Shown here: positions 24,152 through 36,900 of the stretch, piece after piece
Numbering within the stretch: the stretch's first letter is position 1
Layout of the letters: the number at the start of each line of letters is the position of its first letter
Assembly (NCBI GenBank): GCA_001972305.1
Contig: BDDD01000719.1
Coordinates: forward strand, 6,042-70,041
DNA: 64,000 bases
Direction of reading: 5' to 3'
Origin: Cephalotus follicularis
Lineage: Eukaryota; Streptophyta; Magnoliopsida; Oxalidales; Cephalotaceae
Translations under genes and position numbers: made by a program
Notes under the pieces: generated by a model
Told to the model about the DNA's origin: nothing
Database searches by the model: none
The model's input: only the letters and a program-made list of their open reading frames with translations

Positions 24152-27020
24152 TGTGACATTCGTGTCCTAGTACGGTCTGTGTCTGTAAGCCTACGGGGCT
24201 TCTGCCAATCTGTCTGTCTGTTAGTCTATTTTTCTGACAATTGTTACATATGCATCACGACATTATAAATTTTTACGATTTTATTCTGATGATTTTCTGC
24301 ATAAGAAATTAATTTGCTTTACCGTTAATTAAATGATGTTTTTCTGAAATGACTGCTGATTTGGAAAAATAGCCCAAGTGGTATGTCCTAAACATCCAAT
24401 TTTCGTCCGTATCGGTTTAATTCTGGACGAAACCCAGTCCGTTTTGAGTTATATATATAAGGGAAATGCAATTTTTTTTTTGGCATTTTGTGCCTTTTTC
24501 TCTCTCTCCCCGGTTTCTCTCTCCTCTCTCCCGTCTCTCTATCTGCCGATGCCTTCTGCCGTCGGTGAGGGTACCAACGGAATCGCCGTCACCTCCCAAT
24601 CACACCGGCTCCGGCAACCGCGCCGTGAGCACCCGACGAGCTCTTCTCTCCCGGCCACTGTTTTGCTTCATTTCGGCGTCTCCGGCGATCATCACGGCAA
24701 GGCGAGCCCAGATTCGGACTCCTGGCGTTGCGGCCGTTCGAACGGTACCGGCCCCGACACGTGACGACGTCGGCAACGTTGATCGGCGGCGAAGGACAGC
24801 CACGGTCAACGCGGTCGTTCCGGCCAGACACGGCGGCGCCATACCCAACGCGCCCTAGATCCGTGATCTCCGTGCTCCGACGCTCCAGATGAGACCTCTG
24901 CGGCTGACCGGCGACGCAAGTGGCTGTCACGCGCCGGCAACCCTCCGGCGAGAAATTTAGGACAGTTTTCCGACTCCGTTCTCCGCGGTGATGTGATCTG
25001 TTCCAGTTCCGCTGCGGGATTCTGACTCTGTGCTTCGTTCCGTCGGCTTTCGGTAAATTCTGAATTCTATTCCGTTTGTTCTGTTTTCTTCTGTTTTCTG
25101 CATTTCTGTATCTGTTTCTGTTGCACATGAACTTAAATTGCTTATATGACTCGAATGGACAACAACCACTTGGACTGTTTTAAATGATTTCGAAAGAGTG
25201 TTTAATAAGAGGTTTAAAAGATATTTTAATAATCGGACTTCTGTTTCTGTCGACCGTATAGGTCGGTTATGGTTTTCTGACATCTGCACGCATTTCATTG
25301 CATAACGCATTGCACGGTTTTGTGCATGCTTAGGTTCTGATAGTCTGTTGTCTGTCTGAGTTCTGATGGTCTGTTGTCTGTCTGTCTGTCTGTCTGTTGG
25401 CAGAGGATCCTGCCTTTAAGGTCGGCCATGGAGGCGACTAGTCGAGGGACTCGCTCGTCTGTACTGTGAGTGGAACGCCTTTCTTTAACCTTTTATTCTG
25501 AAATGCTTTTATATGGTTTGAATGTTTGAAACGTTTTACATTTTGTTTTCCGTATCTGAATGAATCTGAATCTGTTTCTGTTCTGAAATCTGTTTAAGTT
25601 TTAATGTCTGAAACATTCATTTACTGTTTTCAAATGCTCGCACGGTTATAGTCATACTATGACACTATTTTCTGCTATATCTGTATACGATGAGGAAAAT
25701 GATTCCTCTATCTGTTTAAATATGTTTTAAATCTGTTTTTATGACGATGATATCTAAAATCTGTTTTGATGACTCGGATGAGTCTCTGTATTCTGTATTT
25801 TGAAATCTGAGTTTTTGTTTTCTGAAAAATATGTTAAATATGTTTAGATGCATGGTGATCTCGGTATTGTATTATATATATATATTTCTGATGCTCATGA
25901 GAGGCATTGTTTGCACGTGTATGATTTTCTGCTGATGCTTGGACACGACGGTGTCCTTGCCACTATTTCTGTTGGACGTTCGGCCCTACGGGGCCCAGGC
26001 GTCAACCTTACTTGTAGACCCATGGCATCTCTGTATATTTATTTCTGTTTAAAACTCTGTTACTATTATATATATGAAAAATCTGAGGATTTAAATCTGT
26101 TTGAAAGAAATGGTCTGATATGATTTTCTGATCTGGTTTTCTGCTGTTTTCGGGAAACTTTGGTTTTATAAATCGATTTTAGATTTATATTCTGTTTAAG
26201 TTGTTTTTGATCTGTTTTATAAGTCAGAGTTTGGACTTTATTTCTGTTTCTGAAACTCCTGTTTAAGTTTATTTTATACTTTTGTTATATCATTTCTGGA
26301 AAGATATTTATATGCGAGCAAAACTCTGCGTAGTCTTTTTATTCCATCTCACTAGTCCTGTGGACTAACCCTCTCCTCTGTTTTCTGTTTTTAGTTCTGA
26401 CGGGTTAGTCTGTTGCGCTCTGTCAGCTGGAGTCTGTCTGTCTGCTGAGGTGAGACCAAAAAGGGCATGCTACCAGAGTCAAAACATGCATATCATAATT
26501 TCATCAGTATTTAAATTTCTGCATTTCATATGTTTTTATATAACAGTTTTGGTTTTGTTTAAAAAGGGTTGAACCCTATTCAGGTTTTAAGTTTTTGATA
26601 ATATGGTTGAGGCAGAGCCCAACCCATACTTGTTTTCTGTTTATATTGTGATCTGCTGAGGGCTGAGCCCATTTTATAAACTATTTCCTCCTTCGGGAGT
26701 GTGGTCTGTTGAGGGCTGAGCCCATTACAAACTGTTTCCTCCTTCGGGAGTGTGATTTTATAAATTGTGTTTTTCTTTACAGGGGGCATAGTCCTATAAA
26801 CGAATACTACATGCCTGATTTTCGTAAAATTTTAAGAGTTTGAATTATTTTCAAGTTTTTCAAAAAACTTTCCTGTTTTCTTTCTGTTTTGAAGAACTTT
26901 CTATTTTAAAATACTTTTCTGAAACTCTGTTCTGCTGAACCTACGAGGTGAGTCTCTGTTGGAAGGCTTGACCTCGTAGCGGGCACGACGGATTCTAGCC
27001 GGGCTGGGTCCGGCGTGACA
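24152..27020 (+). mobile_element. Solo LTR, copy B (2.9 kb) with target duplication TAGAT
   Basis: It begins TGTGACATTCGTGTCC and ends CCGGCGTGACA (TG...CA). TAGAT occurs just before (24147-24151) and just after (27021-27025). It is the inverse counterpart of copy A, with the same sequence blocks in the same order. A TCTG-rich tract lies near 25325-25400 (TCTGTCTGTCTGTCTGTCTG). The two copies have different target duplications, so they are separate insertions rather than one broken element. No coding capacity is supported. Confidence 0.88.
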
Positions 27021-29599
27021 TAGATTTTCTGGTATCAATGCATATTGTCAAAACTCAGATTTTGAATTTAGGTTGTTTCTTGTGTGATCGATTTATTTAG
27101 CTTTTTATGTTATGGTTTATGATTGTTATGGAGTTATTGTTGTTGATCGTTATGGAATCATTGTTGTTAGCTGTTATAGAGTTTTTATTGATGGTCGTTA
27201 CGAAGATTTTATTGATGGTCACTTTGGCCTTATTTGATCGATTTGTCTGATCGTTATATTATCGGTTTATCTTACTTTTATTTTAATGATAGTTATTGTT
27301 TTATAAAAAATATATATATTACACTTAGCATTATTCTATTTATTTGGGGATGGGCTTTAGTTTTTTTTGTACATTGCGATTGCCTTGGTGTGATTGCAGG
27401 TTACAAGCCGGTTATCAGTTGCATCCGTAACAAATTTCGAAATGAGTAGCTTTTATTGGTTGCGGACAAGTTATCAGTTGCATTCATAACAGAATTGTCA
27501 AAACGTAATCAAAATATGCCCCTATTAACTATAATGTGGTAATGAGTTAAATCCCCTTTCTGCAATTATATATAAAAAAATAAATAAAAAATCTCGGTTG
27601 CATTTTACGACAATGTGTTACATGTTACTACCCATGTTAATTTTTGAAAAAAAATGTTATTTATTAATATTATTTTAGAAATATATTTTTTTATGTTTTA
27701 AGATTGTTCCTATTAAAAAAGCTTAATATCAAGTAAAGATAAAAAAACTTAATATCAAATACTTAATCTTTATTTCGTAATTTTTTTTAGGTTAAAAAAA
27801 CTTATTCTACATCCATGTAACTATTATTAATGTGTATATATATCCTCGTAAACTACAAAAACTACAGAATAAAACAAAACAAAAACCCTTAATTTTTGGC
27901 CTACGAGACTGTTGACAACGGAACTAAACCTTTAACACCTAAGCAAAATTATAAATATAATAATTAAACTATGAAATACAAGTTCTCTAGTAAAATGTTG
28001 CAATCATGATAAAATATAAAAAAGTAAAAATAACAGATATAATAAATTTATTAATCGTAATCGTAAATTATAACCGGTTCGAGCAAATTGTAACAAATCT
28101 AGTAAAGTAACACGATTTCCAGGTTTTGAATTTTAAATAACAAGGCTTTATTTAAATTCAAATGTTATAAAGCCTAACAAATCCAACTTTGTAAATGAAA
28201 CTCTTCAATCACGTTATTAACGATTCCAAGAATAATAACAAAAACTTCCTTTTAATTCGAACAAATTCCTTATCTTCTCTAGGAGCAATATCAATTTTTT
28301 TTTTTATTCACTCACACTCAACTCAGGTACTATGTTAAATTTTCCTTTTTTTAAGGTGAGGTTTCTTTGTTCTTCTAGACATTAAATGTTTGTTATATAA
28401 TCCAATCACAGATGAATATTTTAGTGCATACTTTCATTTTTATTGGATAAAATTATTTTACAAAATACGAGGGTTGAAGGAAGTTTTAATCTTGATAATA
28501 TATGACTATTAAAGTAGGAGAAGATGAATACACAAAGTAAATAAGAAATTTTTGCATATAGAATTAATTTGAATCTCTGAAAGATACTAGGGCTTTCTAC
28601 AAAAAGTATGCACATTGATTGGAGTTAGGTGTTTGTTCCTCTAAGTAAGTAACGGATGTGATAAAATAAAAAGCTTAGTAATGAAACATTTTTGTTGCAA
28701 CAAGGTGAAGAGTCTGGAGTGATATCGGATATCTAAAACTTGACAAGAAGTAATTGTCATACAAACCTCTGTATAACCCTAATTCAGATTCCAGGAAATG
28801 GATTTGTATTAATAACAGTAAAAATGTACAGTGTTTATACAAATATCAACGTCATCTCAAACTTGACTGAGCAACACCAAAAAATGATGCTTCCTGAACT
28901 AGGCAGGCACACCCTAACAAACTCAAAAAGAAGACAAACCAGCAGCCAAAACAATTCAACACAAAAACTAACATGTACTGCATCAAACTCATGAGGAAAG
29001 AAGTCCATCAATCACCAATTCCCTCTTTTCAAGTTCTCATGTAGTAGCATATGACACCAGAATAGGCATCCAATTTTATTCACCCCCTGCATTCAAAAGT
29101 ATTTTCAATAGTATTATTGTTACTAGTTCATTTACCTGAAAACAAAATGAAAGGATTCTGTTCAAAGAAAGTGTGGAATAATGAAGAGAATTACCTTCTA
29201 AATAATTCTTCAAATCCTCATCATGCTCTTAATATTCCTTTCTACTCAGAATAAGCCATATACACATAATGCTATGCATCTTTAAATAAAAATCTCAACC
29301 ATAATCCAGACTACAAATAATTGTCTATTACCTGATATGTGTAATGACTGCAAATCAAACTAACAACATAAAACAAGTTTGGGATGGGTGTGTCTGAAAA
29401 TCAAAGTAATTAAAACTCCAATTTAACATAAATTTGAAGGGCATAGCAATTAGTGACAACACAAGACATAACACTACTAATACTGTAATACAAATCAGAT
29501 AACAGACTTAACAATAATCCTTTCCACCCTTTTTTAGTAACTAGATATATGTGGACTGACACCAATACATATAAGTGCTCCATCATTGCCATATAATCA

Positions 29600-29790
29600 T
29601 AATCTATGAGATGGAGATGTTACAGATAGATCCATTTGAACAACATCCAACAAATACTTTCTTGCTTTCTGAAATAAAAACAAACAATTAATTGAACAAA
29701 CAAAAAATAAGAAAAAGTTTAACCTGTCCATTCCTCTAGCCTTATCAGCATATTTGCCAGACTCTAAGGTTGAAAAGGTGAGACCAAATA
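29600..29790 (-). pseudogene. Possible remnant of two exons
   Basis: On the minus strand a stretch reading SGKYADKARGMD ends at a possible donor (GTTAAAC). After 54 bp of T-rich sequence ending TTTCAG comes a stretch reading KARKYLLDVVQMDLSV and a stop. It looks exonic, but the phases of the two parts do not agree and I do not recognise the family. Confidence 0.2.
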
Positions 29791-32148
29791 TTACATAAAA
29801 GTGAGATAATTGCTTTACTATTAAACTGCTATTCATATCTAGATGTTAGAAATAAGGACTCTAAATTTTACTGTATATGTTGTTTAATATTGTGTTAGAA
29901 ATGTAAATAACCTATTTCAATATATGTTCTTTTATTAATTATGATTTTAAGTTTATATTAGTATATATTATAAATGTCTCAAGAATAATATTTGGGGATT
30001 AATATCATGATGTGGTCAGGTAAGAATTGAAATCTTGGTAAGCTTTATTCTTAACTCTTTCTAGTCGTAGGATACTTTAGAGTTTAGACATATGTAATAT
30101 AGATAAACTAGCACGTGAATGACAGCTTGGTTAAGAAAATGATTGATCTCAAAGTCACTTGTGTAATTGACACTATACGCATTCTATATATTAAGAATAT
30201 ATATAACAAGTTCAATGAAAAGACCCACGGAAAGTTGCATGTATGGAGCTTTACTTGTCAAATATGGTTCTTAACTTGGAGTTGTATATGTGATCCTTAC
30301 ACTTGAGCCACAGTAGATATCTTATCTATATGATATTATGGTTTGATAATAATTAAATACATCTTTTAACCACGGAATGTATACAGTTATTGATTGAGCA
30401 TAATAAATTATACACGCAGATAAGTTAGTGTGCAACAAGGAATCCACCGATCCCAATAAAAAGAGATAATGCTCATGACGTCCAACAACAAAGTAACATT
30501 TTTTATTACTGTTAGTTAAAACGCGTACTTTATGCGTTTATTTCGAATACATATGTAACAATAAATAAAAATAACGTATCTGGAACAATTTCTAAATGTA
30601 CAGAATAAAACGTGTTTCTTTAGTTTCACCAGCAATCTACATGTCTGTCTGTTATAAGTCTAACTTTCCGTATCAAGTCATTAACCACACTTTTTAAATA
30701 TCATTGCTGTTTTTTGGTATCGGTGAAAGTTATACACTTTATCTTATTTTTTTTCTCATTTTATATTATTATATATATATATTATTTAACATGAATTACA
30801 AATAAATATTAAACAATATTTAATAAATGTTATATATTATATATATAATATAATACAATTAAGTTTAAAAGAGATGCTTAACAATATCATCATTTTTTTC
30901 ATTAAAGTGAATGTTTAGTTTTTTTTTTTGCATACTTTGTTATGTGATTGACTTAGGTGATGTATTATTTTTATTGAATGTTATAGCACTGTATTGTAAT
31001 ATTCATATATTTATTCTAAATGTTTTGTTAATTTTGTTTATCGACATTAATTTTTATCTTACGTATTATTTTTTTCTAATATTTATTACTAAAATACATG
31101 ACATAACCGTTATATCTGTACACACGCATATATAATAATTGTTTTTATTTGATAAATCTTTATTTTAAAAAAAATAAATTATATTCATAGGCACTTAATA
31201 TCAATATATACTACAAGTGACATTATTTATTTGAAAAAGAGAAATAATAGACTGTCATGTCAGCTAAGCGTGGGGGGCCACATTTTCGTCTTGGACTCTC
31301 TGAATAAGAGAAAAAGAGAAGACCCTTATAAGCTAACCTTACAATTTGAAATGCAAATCCTGAATTTACTTTTGCACGAAGAGATTTTGAGACAGACATG
31401 ACTCATCTCATAATATAGTACATGAATACAGTCTATTATATATCAATTTAATTGATTATTATTTTAAAAATTATTAAGATTGATGATTTTTATTTATATT
31501 ATATTTACGTACAACTGTATCTATTTAAGGATTTTTCTTATTGTTGGACGATATATTGGGGGGATTGGCTGTCCAAAACGCAGAGCCGAAATCAATGATT
31601 GTGGGCCGACAAAGAAATGGGATTCTATGCTTTACACTTAATGCCTACAACAGTACCTCTCTCTTGCTATCCCCATTGACACTTGAGTGTATATAAAAAC
31701 ATATATATTCAAGTGCTATTTCAAAAGGCCTTAAAAGCCCATGTATATGCTTTATTTCTGTGACAATTAAAATAAGCCTGCACTTATCATTTCACTATAA
31801 CGGTACCGACATAAGATAAGAGAGACTAAGATTTGTGACTGACTTATGTTCTTGTATTTTGATGACAAAGTGTTATTAGGACCCCCCCTCCCCCCCTCAA
31901 ATTTAGTTATTCACGTGGTTTGATACAGACAAATTAATACCTGTCCCTCAAAAATTAATATATGGTCTTATATAATATAAATATGATGTGTTTACGTATA
32001 ATTGTGAATGAGGCAATTTGGACAGTGGTGGTAATAAAATATTTGATACACCAAGGGATAGAGGTTAATGTAGTACAATTAATGTCCAAAGGATGTGGTC
32101 AAATGTTACAAAAAAAAATCATAAAAAATGTCTTAGGGACCAATAGCA

Positions 32149-32179
<31 letters not shown>

Positions 32180-32231
32180 GTTTTTCATCAGAGAGTTCCA
32201 TCTTAAGAACAAAGAAAGACAAGGAATGGCC

Positions 32232-32263
<32 letters not shown>
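32149..32263. repeat. Facing (CT)n and (GA)n microsatellites
   Basis: (CT)n at 32149-32176 and (GA)n at 32236-32263 are complementary, separated by about 60 bp, and could pair as a hairpin in RNA or single-stranded DNA. The open frame spanning them is low-complexity and not accepted as a gene. Confidence 0.9.
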
Positions 32264-32268
<5 letters not shown>

Positions 32269-33938
32269 TCATATTTGTTAACAGTTATATACTTGTTGTA
32301 TATATTAAGGTGTCCTTCCTGCTTTCACCATGCAAAATGCGCATCCCCACGTTGCAGACTCAAGTCCAATTCAATTAATTTAGAGAAAGAAATTCTTGTA
32401 TGTCCCTCACGGTCCACCTCCACCCCTTGACCATGGAAACAAACAAAAGTCAAAAAGAAGAAAAAATGCTTCCATCTTTTTGTTAAATCAACAAAGAAAT
32501 AATGGGAGATCATGCAGCAAATTAGCAAGTGCCAATTTAGAGTAACCAAAACATAAAAGATTTTATATATCTAAGGGAACATTATTTACACACAATATAT
32601 GATATTGCTAAGTGCTAACACAACGGTCATTATGTTTTGTAGTTCCATGCCATCATTTGGCTTGACCATACCACCACCACCCTCTCTCTCTCCCCCTTTT
32701 AAAGTATTCACCATCATCAAAGTCGTATTCTCTTTTTTTATCAAATCAGTACAAAAGCCTATTTTATATGTAACGGCAATATTTCATGGTCTCTAGCAAA
32801 CTTTCCTGCTTTCTTGACACAAACATTAGTCTTTCACTTCACCATCCAAGTACGAGTGAAGCAAAAGACACAGAAATGGCAGAACCAAGTGACTATAAAA
32901 CCAAGAGGATCTCTTACTGCTGTAATGTCCTACTACATTTTTATTTTACCCTCCTGTTTTCTTGTCCTACCCCACGATGAAATTTGCAAGTCATATGCTA
33001 TCAGTCTCTCGGTCTCTGGTATATAAAGTATCAAAGTATCATCAAGCAAGTAGAGAAGAGATAAACCAAGGGATACCCCAACCACCCATATATGTAAGTG
33101 ACGCATTTATGGCTCCTAGCTTAAATGCAAGAGAATTCCATTTTGGTGTACATTATGATCTTTGTAACTTCAGTTTTGTTTACCAAAGGGAGATTCACGA
33201 TAACTATTCATTCACCTTGTTGGTGTAATTTTATGTGGCTTAACAAATGCAAATCATGCATGCAAACAAATCATGCAGTGTGAAATCCATGCAAATTAGG
33301 CAGCAATAGGCTCACAAACACACCCATGCAAATTGTATAATGCGATATGCAAACTCTCAAAACGTCGAAAGTTATACGATTATCACGTATAGGAGATGAT
33401 TAATTCACGGAGAGGATATGCTTCATATACATAACCGCCGCAGCAGCGTACAAATTTATCAGAACAGACTTGATTTTTGAGATTTGGCTGTCATATATAG
33501 ACATATGAGTGGTTAAAACGCATTAAAATATATCCAACAAAGTAATTCTACCAAAAAAAATAAGAAAAATAAGGTAAAATTTATCTATGGGAACGCTTAA
33601 ATACATTGGCTTTCAAGCCAAGGTTCCTTGTCAACTATTATTCAAGATTGGCTTATACATTATCTAGTCTCTGCTGAGAAGTGTAAGATTGCCTAAACAA
33701 GGCTCAAAAACTGCAAGACTGAACCGTACAATGAAATTAATACAAACTCTATAAAAGATCTCATCGGTAAGCTTGAGCAGGCAGTCTGATTTCCACCCAA
33801 ATCTTGAAGGTTAGTTTTTGAACCTTGAATGCTTCTGGCAATCAGTGGGCTGAAGAAATACTAGGATTCCTTGACCGATGCAAAACATAATAGAGAACAG
33901 ACTATGAAAATGGCCTTTCCAAGTAGAGCTCCTGATGA

Positions 33939-36900
33939 CTATGGAAAGCTTGGAGAATAATACAGTGGAGATCTCAGATGACCTGCCGAGGACGGCGCAG
34001 TCATGAAAGGGCCCCGCTGAAGCACAACAGAATCCTCTGAAGTACAATTCCACCTCACAGGACTTGCGTTTGCTCGCCAGAAAGCAGTTGCATTAAAGTT
34101 GGTGTTGTGAGTCACTGCTGACCCGCCAAGGAGAGAAGGGTTCTGTGACTGGTAATGAGAGAAATCTTTTGCATTCCTTACGTTATAGCCACAAACTGTA
34201 GGCATGATGATCCCTGATGAAGCTAGCTGGTTTTGCCTCAAACCTTCAGAGACTCGACCTGCATCTGCATACACGTTGGTTTCACTTTCAGCTGGAACAT
34301 CATCAATGATGAAGACTTCTTTAGTTGAAGCAGTAAAATCGACATTTTTGTGCTCGTGGCCATTGGCAGATGCTGCATTCAGCCTGTTCAAGTGTATATT
34401 CTGCTGCCCAAACATTTTATCATCACATTCGTAGTTGTAAGGCTCCATGGTTGCAGTGAAACCATCCATATGCCGGGTTAAAAACATGCCTGCTGGCCCA
34501 TGTGCAGGAATTTGAGTTGTCTGCGAACTAGTGCGGCTCAGATAACTGTCTATCAACCTGGCATCAAAACACTTTCTACCTGTCTTGTGCGGATCCTGAC
34601 CAGAGATCACAGAACCTTGAGGGAGCATATGATGAAAAGAATGGCTGTCCTGGTAATGCAAATTTCCAGAAGAGACTGCAGGAAGTGTTGGAAACTGAGA
34701 AGTTAGGCGGTTAACTTGAGCACATGGCCGGTCCTGGCTTAGTGGTACAGAAGCATCATCATCTTTGTTGACCACCATTAAATTTTTGCCCATAAGCCTG
34801 AGTATGGGATTAGATGGACTAGCAGAATCACCATCAGTGCGAGCTGCAAATTTGACTCCAGCATCAGGAGATTCCTTTGAAGGAATAGAACCTGTCAAGG
34901 ACTTCATGACTGGGAGAACCACCTTTTCAGATACCAAATTTATGAGAGGAGATATTCCAGGGCTGGTGTCCAAATTATTAGGTATGGTTTGCAGAGTGCA
35001 ATCCAATTGCTTCCCCATGGGCGGCATTGTCAAGGAAGCCATTGCTCTCCGCCTTAACAAAGGTGATTCTTGATAATTTAAGATAATACCCTCAGAAAGT
35101 TTCTCCTTTCTTTGACAACAGCATGGCTGATCATCGTTTCTGTAACGGAGAGGTCTTTTTTCAATGATCTTATTGACCTTAAAAGTCTCTCCATCAGAAG
35201 CAGTTCTTTCTGCGCCTGTACTTGTCTGTAGAACTGTGGCAGCATTTTTCACTGAAGACCCAAAGCTAGATGCCAAGAAGCCTGACCTAAGTTTGTCTTC
35301 AACTGTCTGAGGTCCTTCAGATATTAATGTATCTGAGAACTTCAAATAAGAACGAGGTGCAGTAGAATTTGAGATGGTTGATTCTGCAGAAATTGGTGAA
35401 TCAGATGAACCCCCATCTGCCAAATCAAATTGATCTTGAGAAGACTGAACACGGCTTGTGGTTAACGACGAGTTCCCTGGGAAATCGTCTGAACCCATAT
35501 CCCTTGGACTCGGCAAAAATGATCCCGGTGGTCCTGGAATAGGTATTGGATCAACCTCAGGAAAAGAGTTCCCTTCTCCAACCTCAGTATCCAGTTCCAT
35601 CCCCACAGGATTCCCAGCTATACCCATGCCAACTTCATGATTGCTAAACATCTCGTGTCCATCAACAAAACTTGGGTCCGTGGGGCCTGTCAGTACTTCA
35701 CCTCCACATACAGGCCCCCTATAATGTCCAATAGATCTTAATGAGTTGGATCTCATCTTGGATCGAATAGCCAGCTTGTGCAATTTAGTATCTACAGATT
35801 TTCCAAAACTTGTAACTCTTTTCCCAACAGATTGTGTGTGATCAACTTTGTCTAGAACATCATCACAGGCTCTAACAGAAGAATCTGTGTTTTCGCCCTC
35901 ATCATGACCATAACATCCAGGTGCTGGTTGGGAGCGCTTCAAAGCCATCGTGTCCTCCCTTTTTAAATTACTCACTGCCCCTTCATCTTGCCCGAAATCC
36001 TCTACATTGCCATGACCAAGTGGCATTTCATGACTAAGATCTTCTGATTCGTACTGATTTTCAGTATTATTGTGCCTCAAGTCATATTGCTGATCTGACT
36101 CAGAGAACCAGGCCTCTACATCTTCATCATTTTCTGTTATAAAACGAGAATCCGTTTTTTCAAGGGTAGAAAGTTTCCTCGTTACATTATATCTGGATTC
36201 AATCATAGATGATCGGCTGTTCCCAGAAGAAACATTTTTCTTTGACGAGGAAAATTTCAAGGCTTTTGATGCGGTTGATGGCTTTCTAGTGACAACGGGA
36301 TGAACATCAGAGTTATTAACTGGAACACCGTGGATATCAACAACCTCGTTGCTCAGTGTAGATCCAGAAATTCTAGAAGAGCTTGGCAGTTTAAAGGTAC
36401 AAGTATCATGAACCAAAGGGCTGTCTTCCATTAACTGAATGGCACTTCGCTTCATTGGTGAAACAGACTTCTCGGTCTTGTCATTGATCCCAGTTTCAAG
36501 CAAAGGACTCCCAAATCTCTTTCTTCCCAAATGCTCCCTCTTGTCACTGAATCTGGCATCATAAAATGCCTTCTCCGTTCTCTTAACGTTTTCAGTAGAA
36601 GAAAGCATATTCTGAGACAAATTCATAAACTTCGGAACACGATTTCTCTCCACGAGTGAATCTCCCAAACATGACTGATCACTATCAACCAGCAAGTCCC
36701 CTTTTAGATGCCATTTACTCGGTTGGTGGCCATCTTGATTGATTGTCTTCTTTGCAAGACCTGTTCGTTTGGAGCGCACCCATTGCCTTAAATTTCCAAT
36801 ATCACTGGATTTAGTTTGCTTCATTAATATCCGACTTTCCCCCTCCTCGCAACTTTCTTCCTCTCCATTGTGTCTTTCTTGATCCCCAGAAATCTGCTTA

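Larger units (their letters stand above)
27026..33938. other. Long AT-rich intergenic region
   Basis: No gene is supported. Seen in it: an irregular repeat of TTATGGAGTTATTGTTGTTG-like units (27117-27230); a repeated CAGTTGCAT(C/T)C(G/A)TAACA motif (about 27416-27490); a possible two-exon remnant near 29600-29790; a C-rich run (31882-31896); and facing (CT)n and (GA)n tracts at 32149-32263. From about 33600 the sequence is probably the 3' flank of the HAP8-like gene. Confidence 0.5.

Noticed and set aside
24378..25310. Open frames of 117-179 codons in solo LTR B
   Set aside because: They lie inside an LTR, overlap each other on both strands and are not shared in frame with copy A.
20275..27020. 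One full LTR retrotransposon with LTRs A and B
   Set aside because: The two are inverted rather than direct, have different target duplications, and hold no retroviral genes between them.
31962..32378. 138-codon frame spanning the CT and GA microsatellites
   Set aside because: The coding potential comes from Leu/Ser and Arg/Glu low-complexity runs, with no domain.
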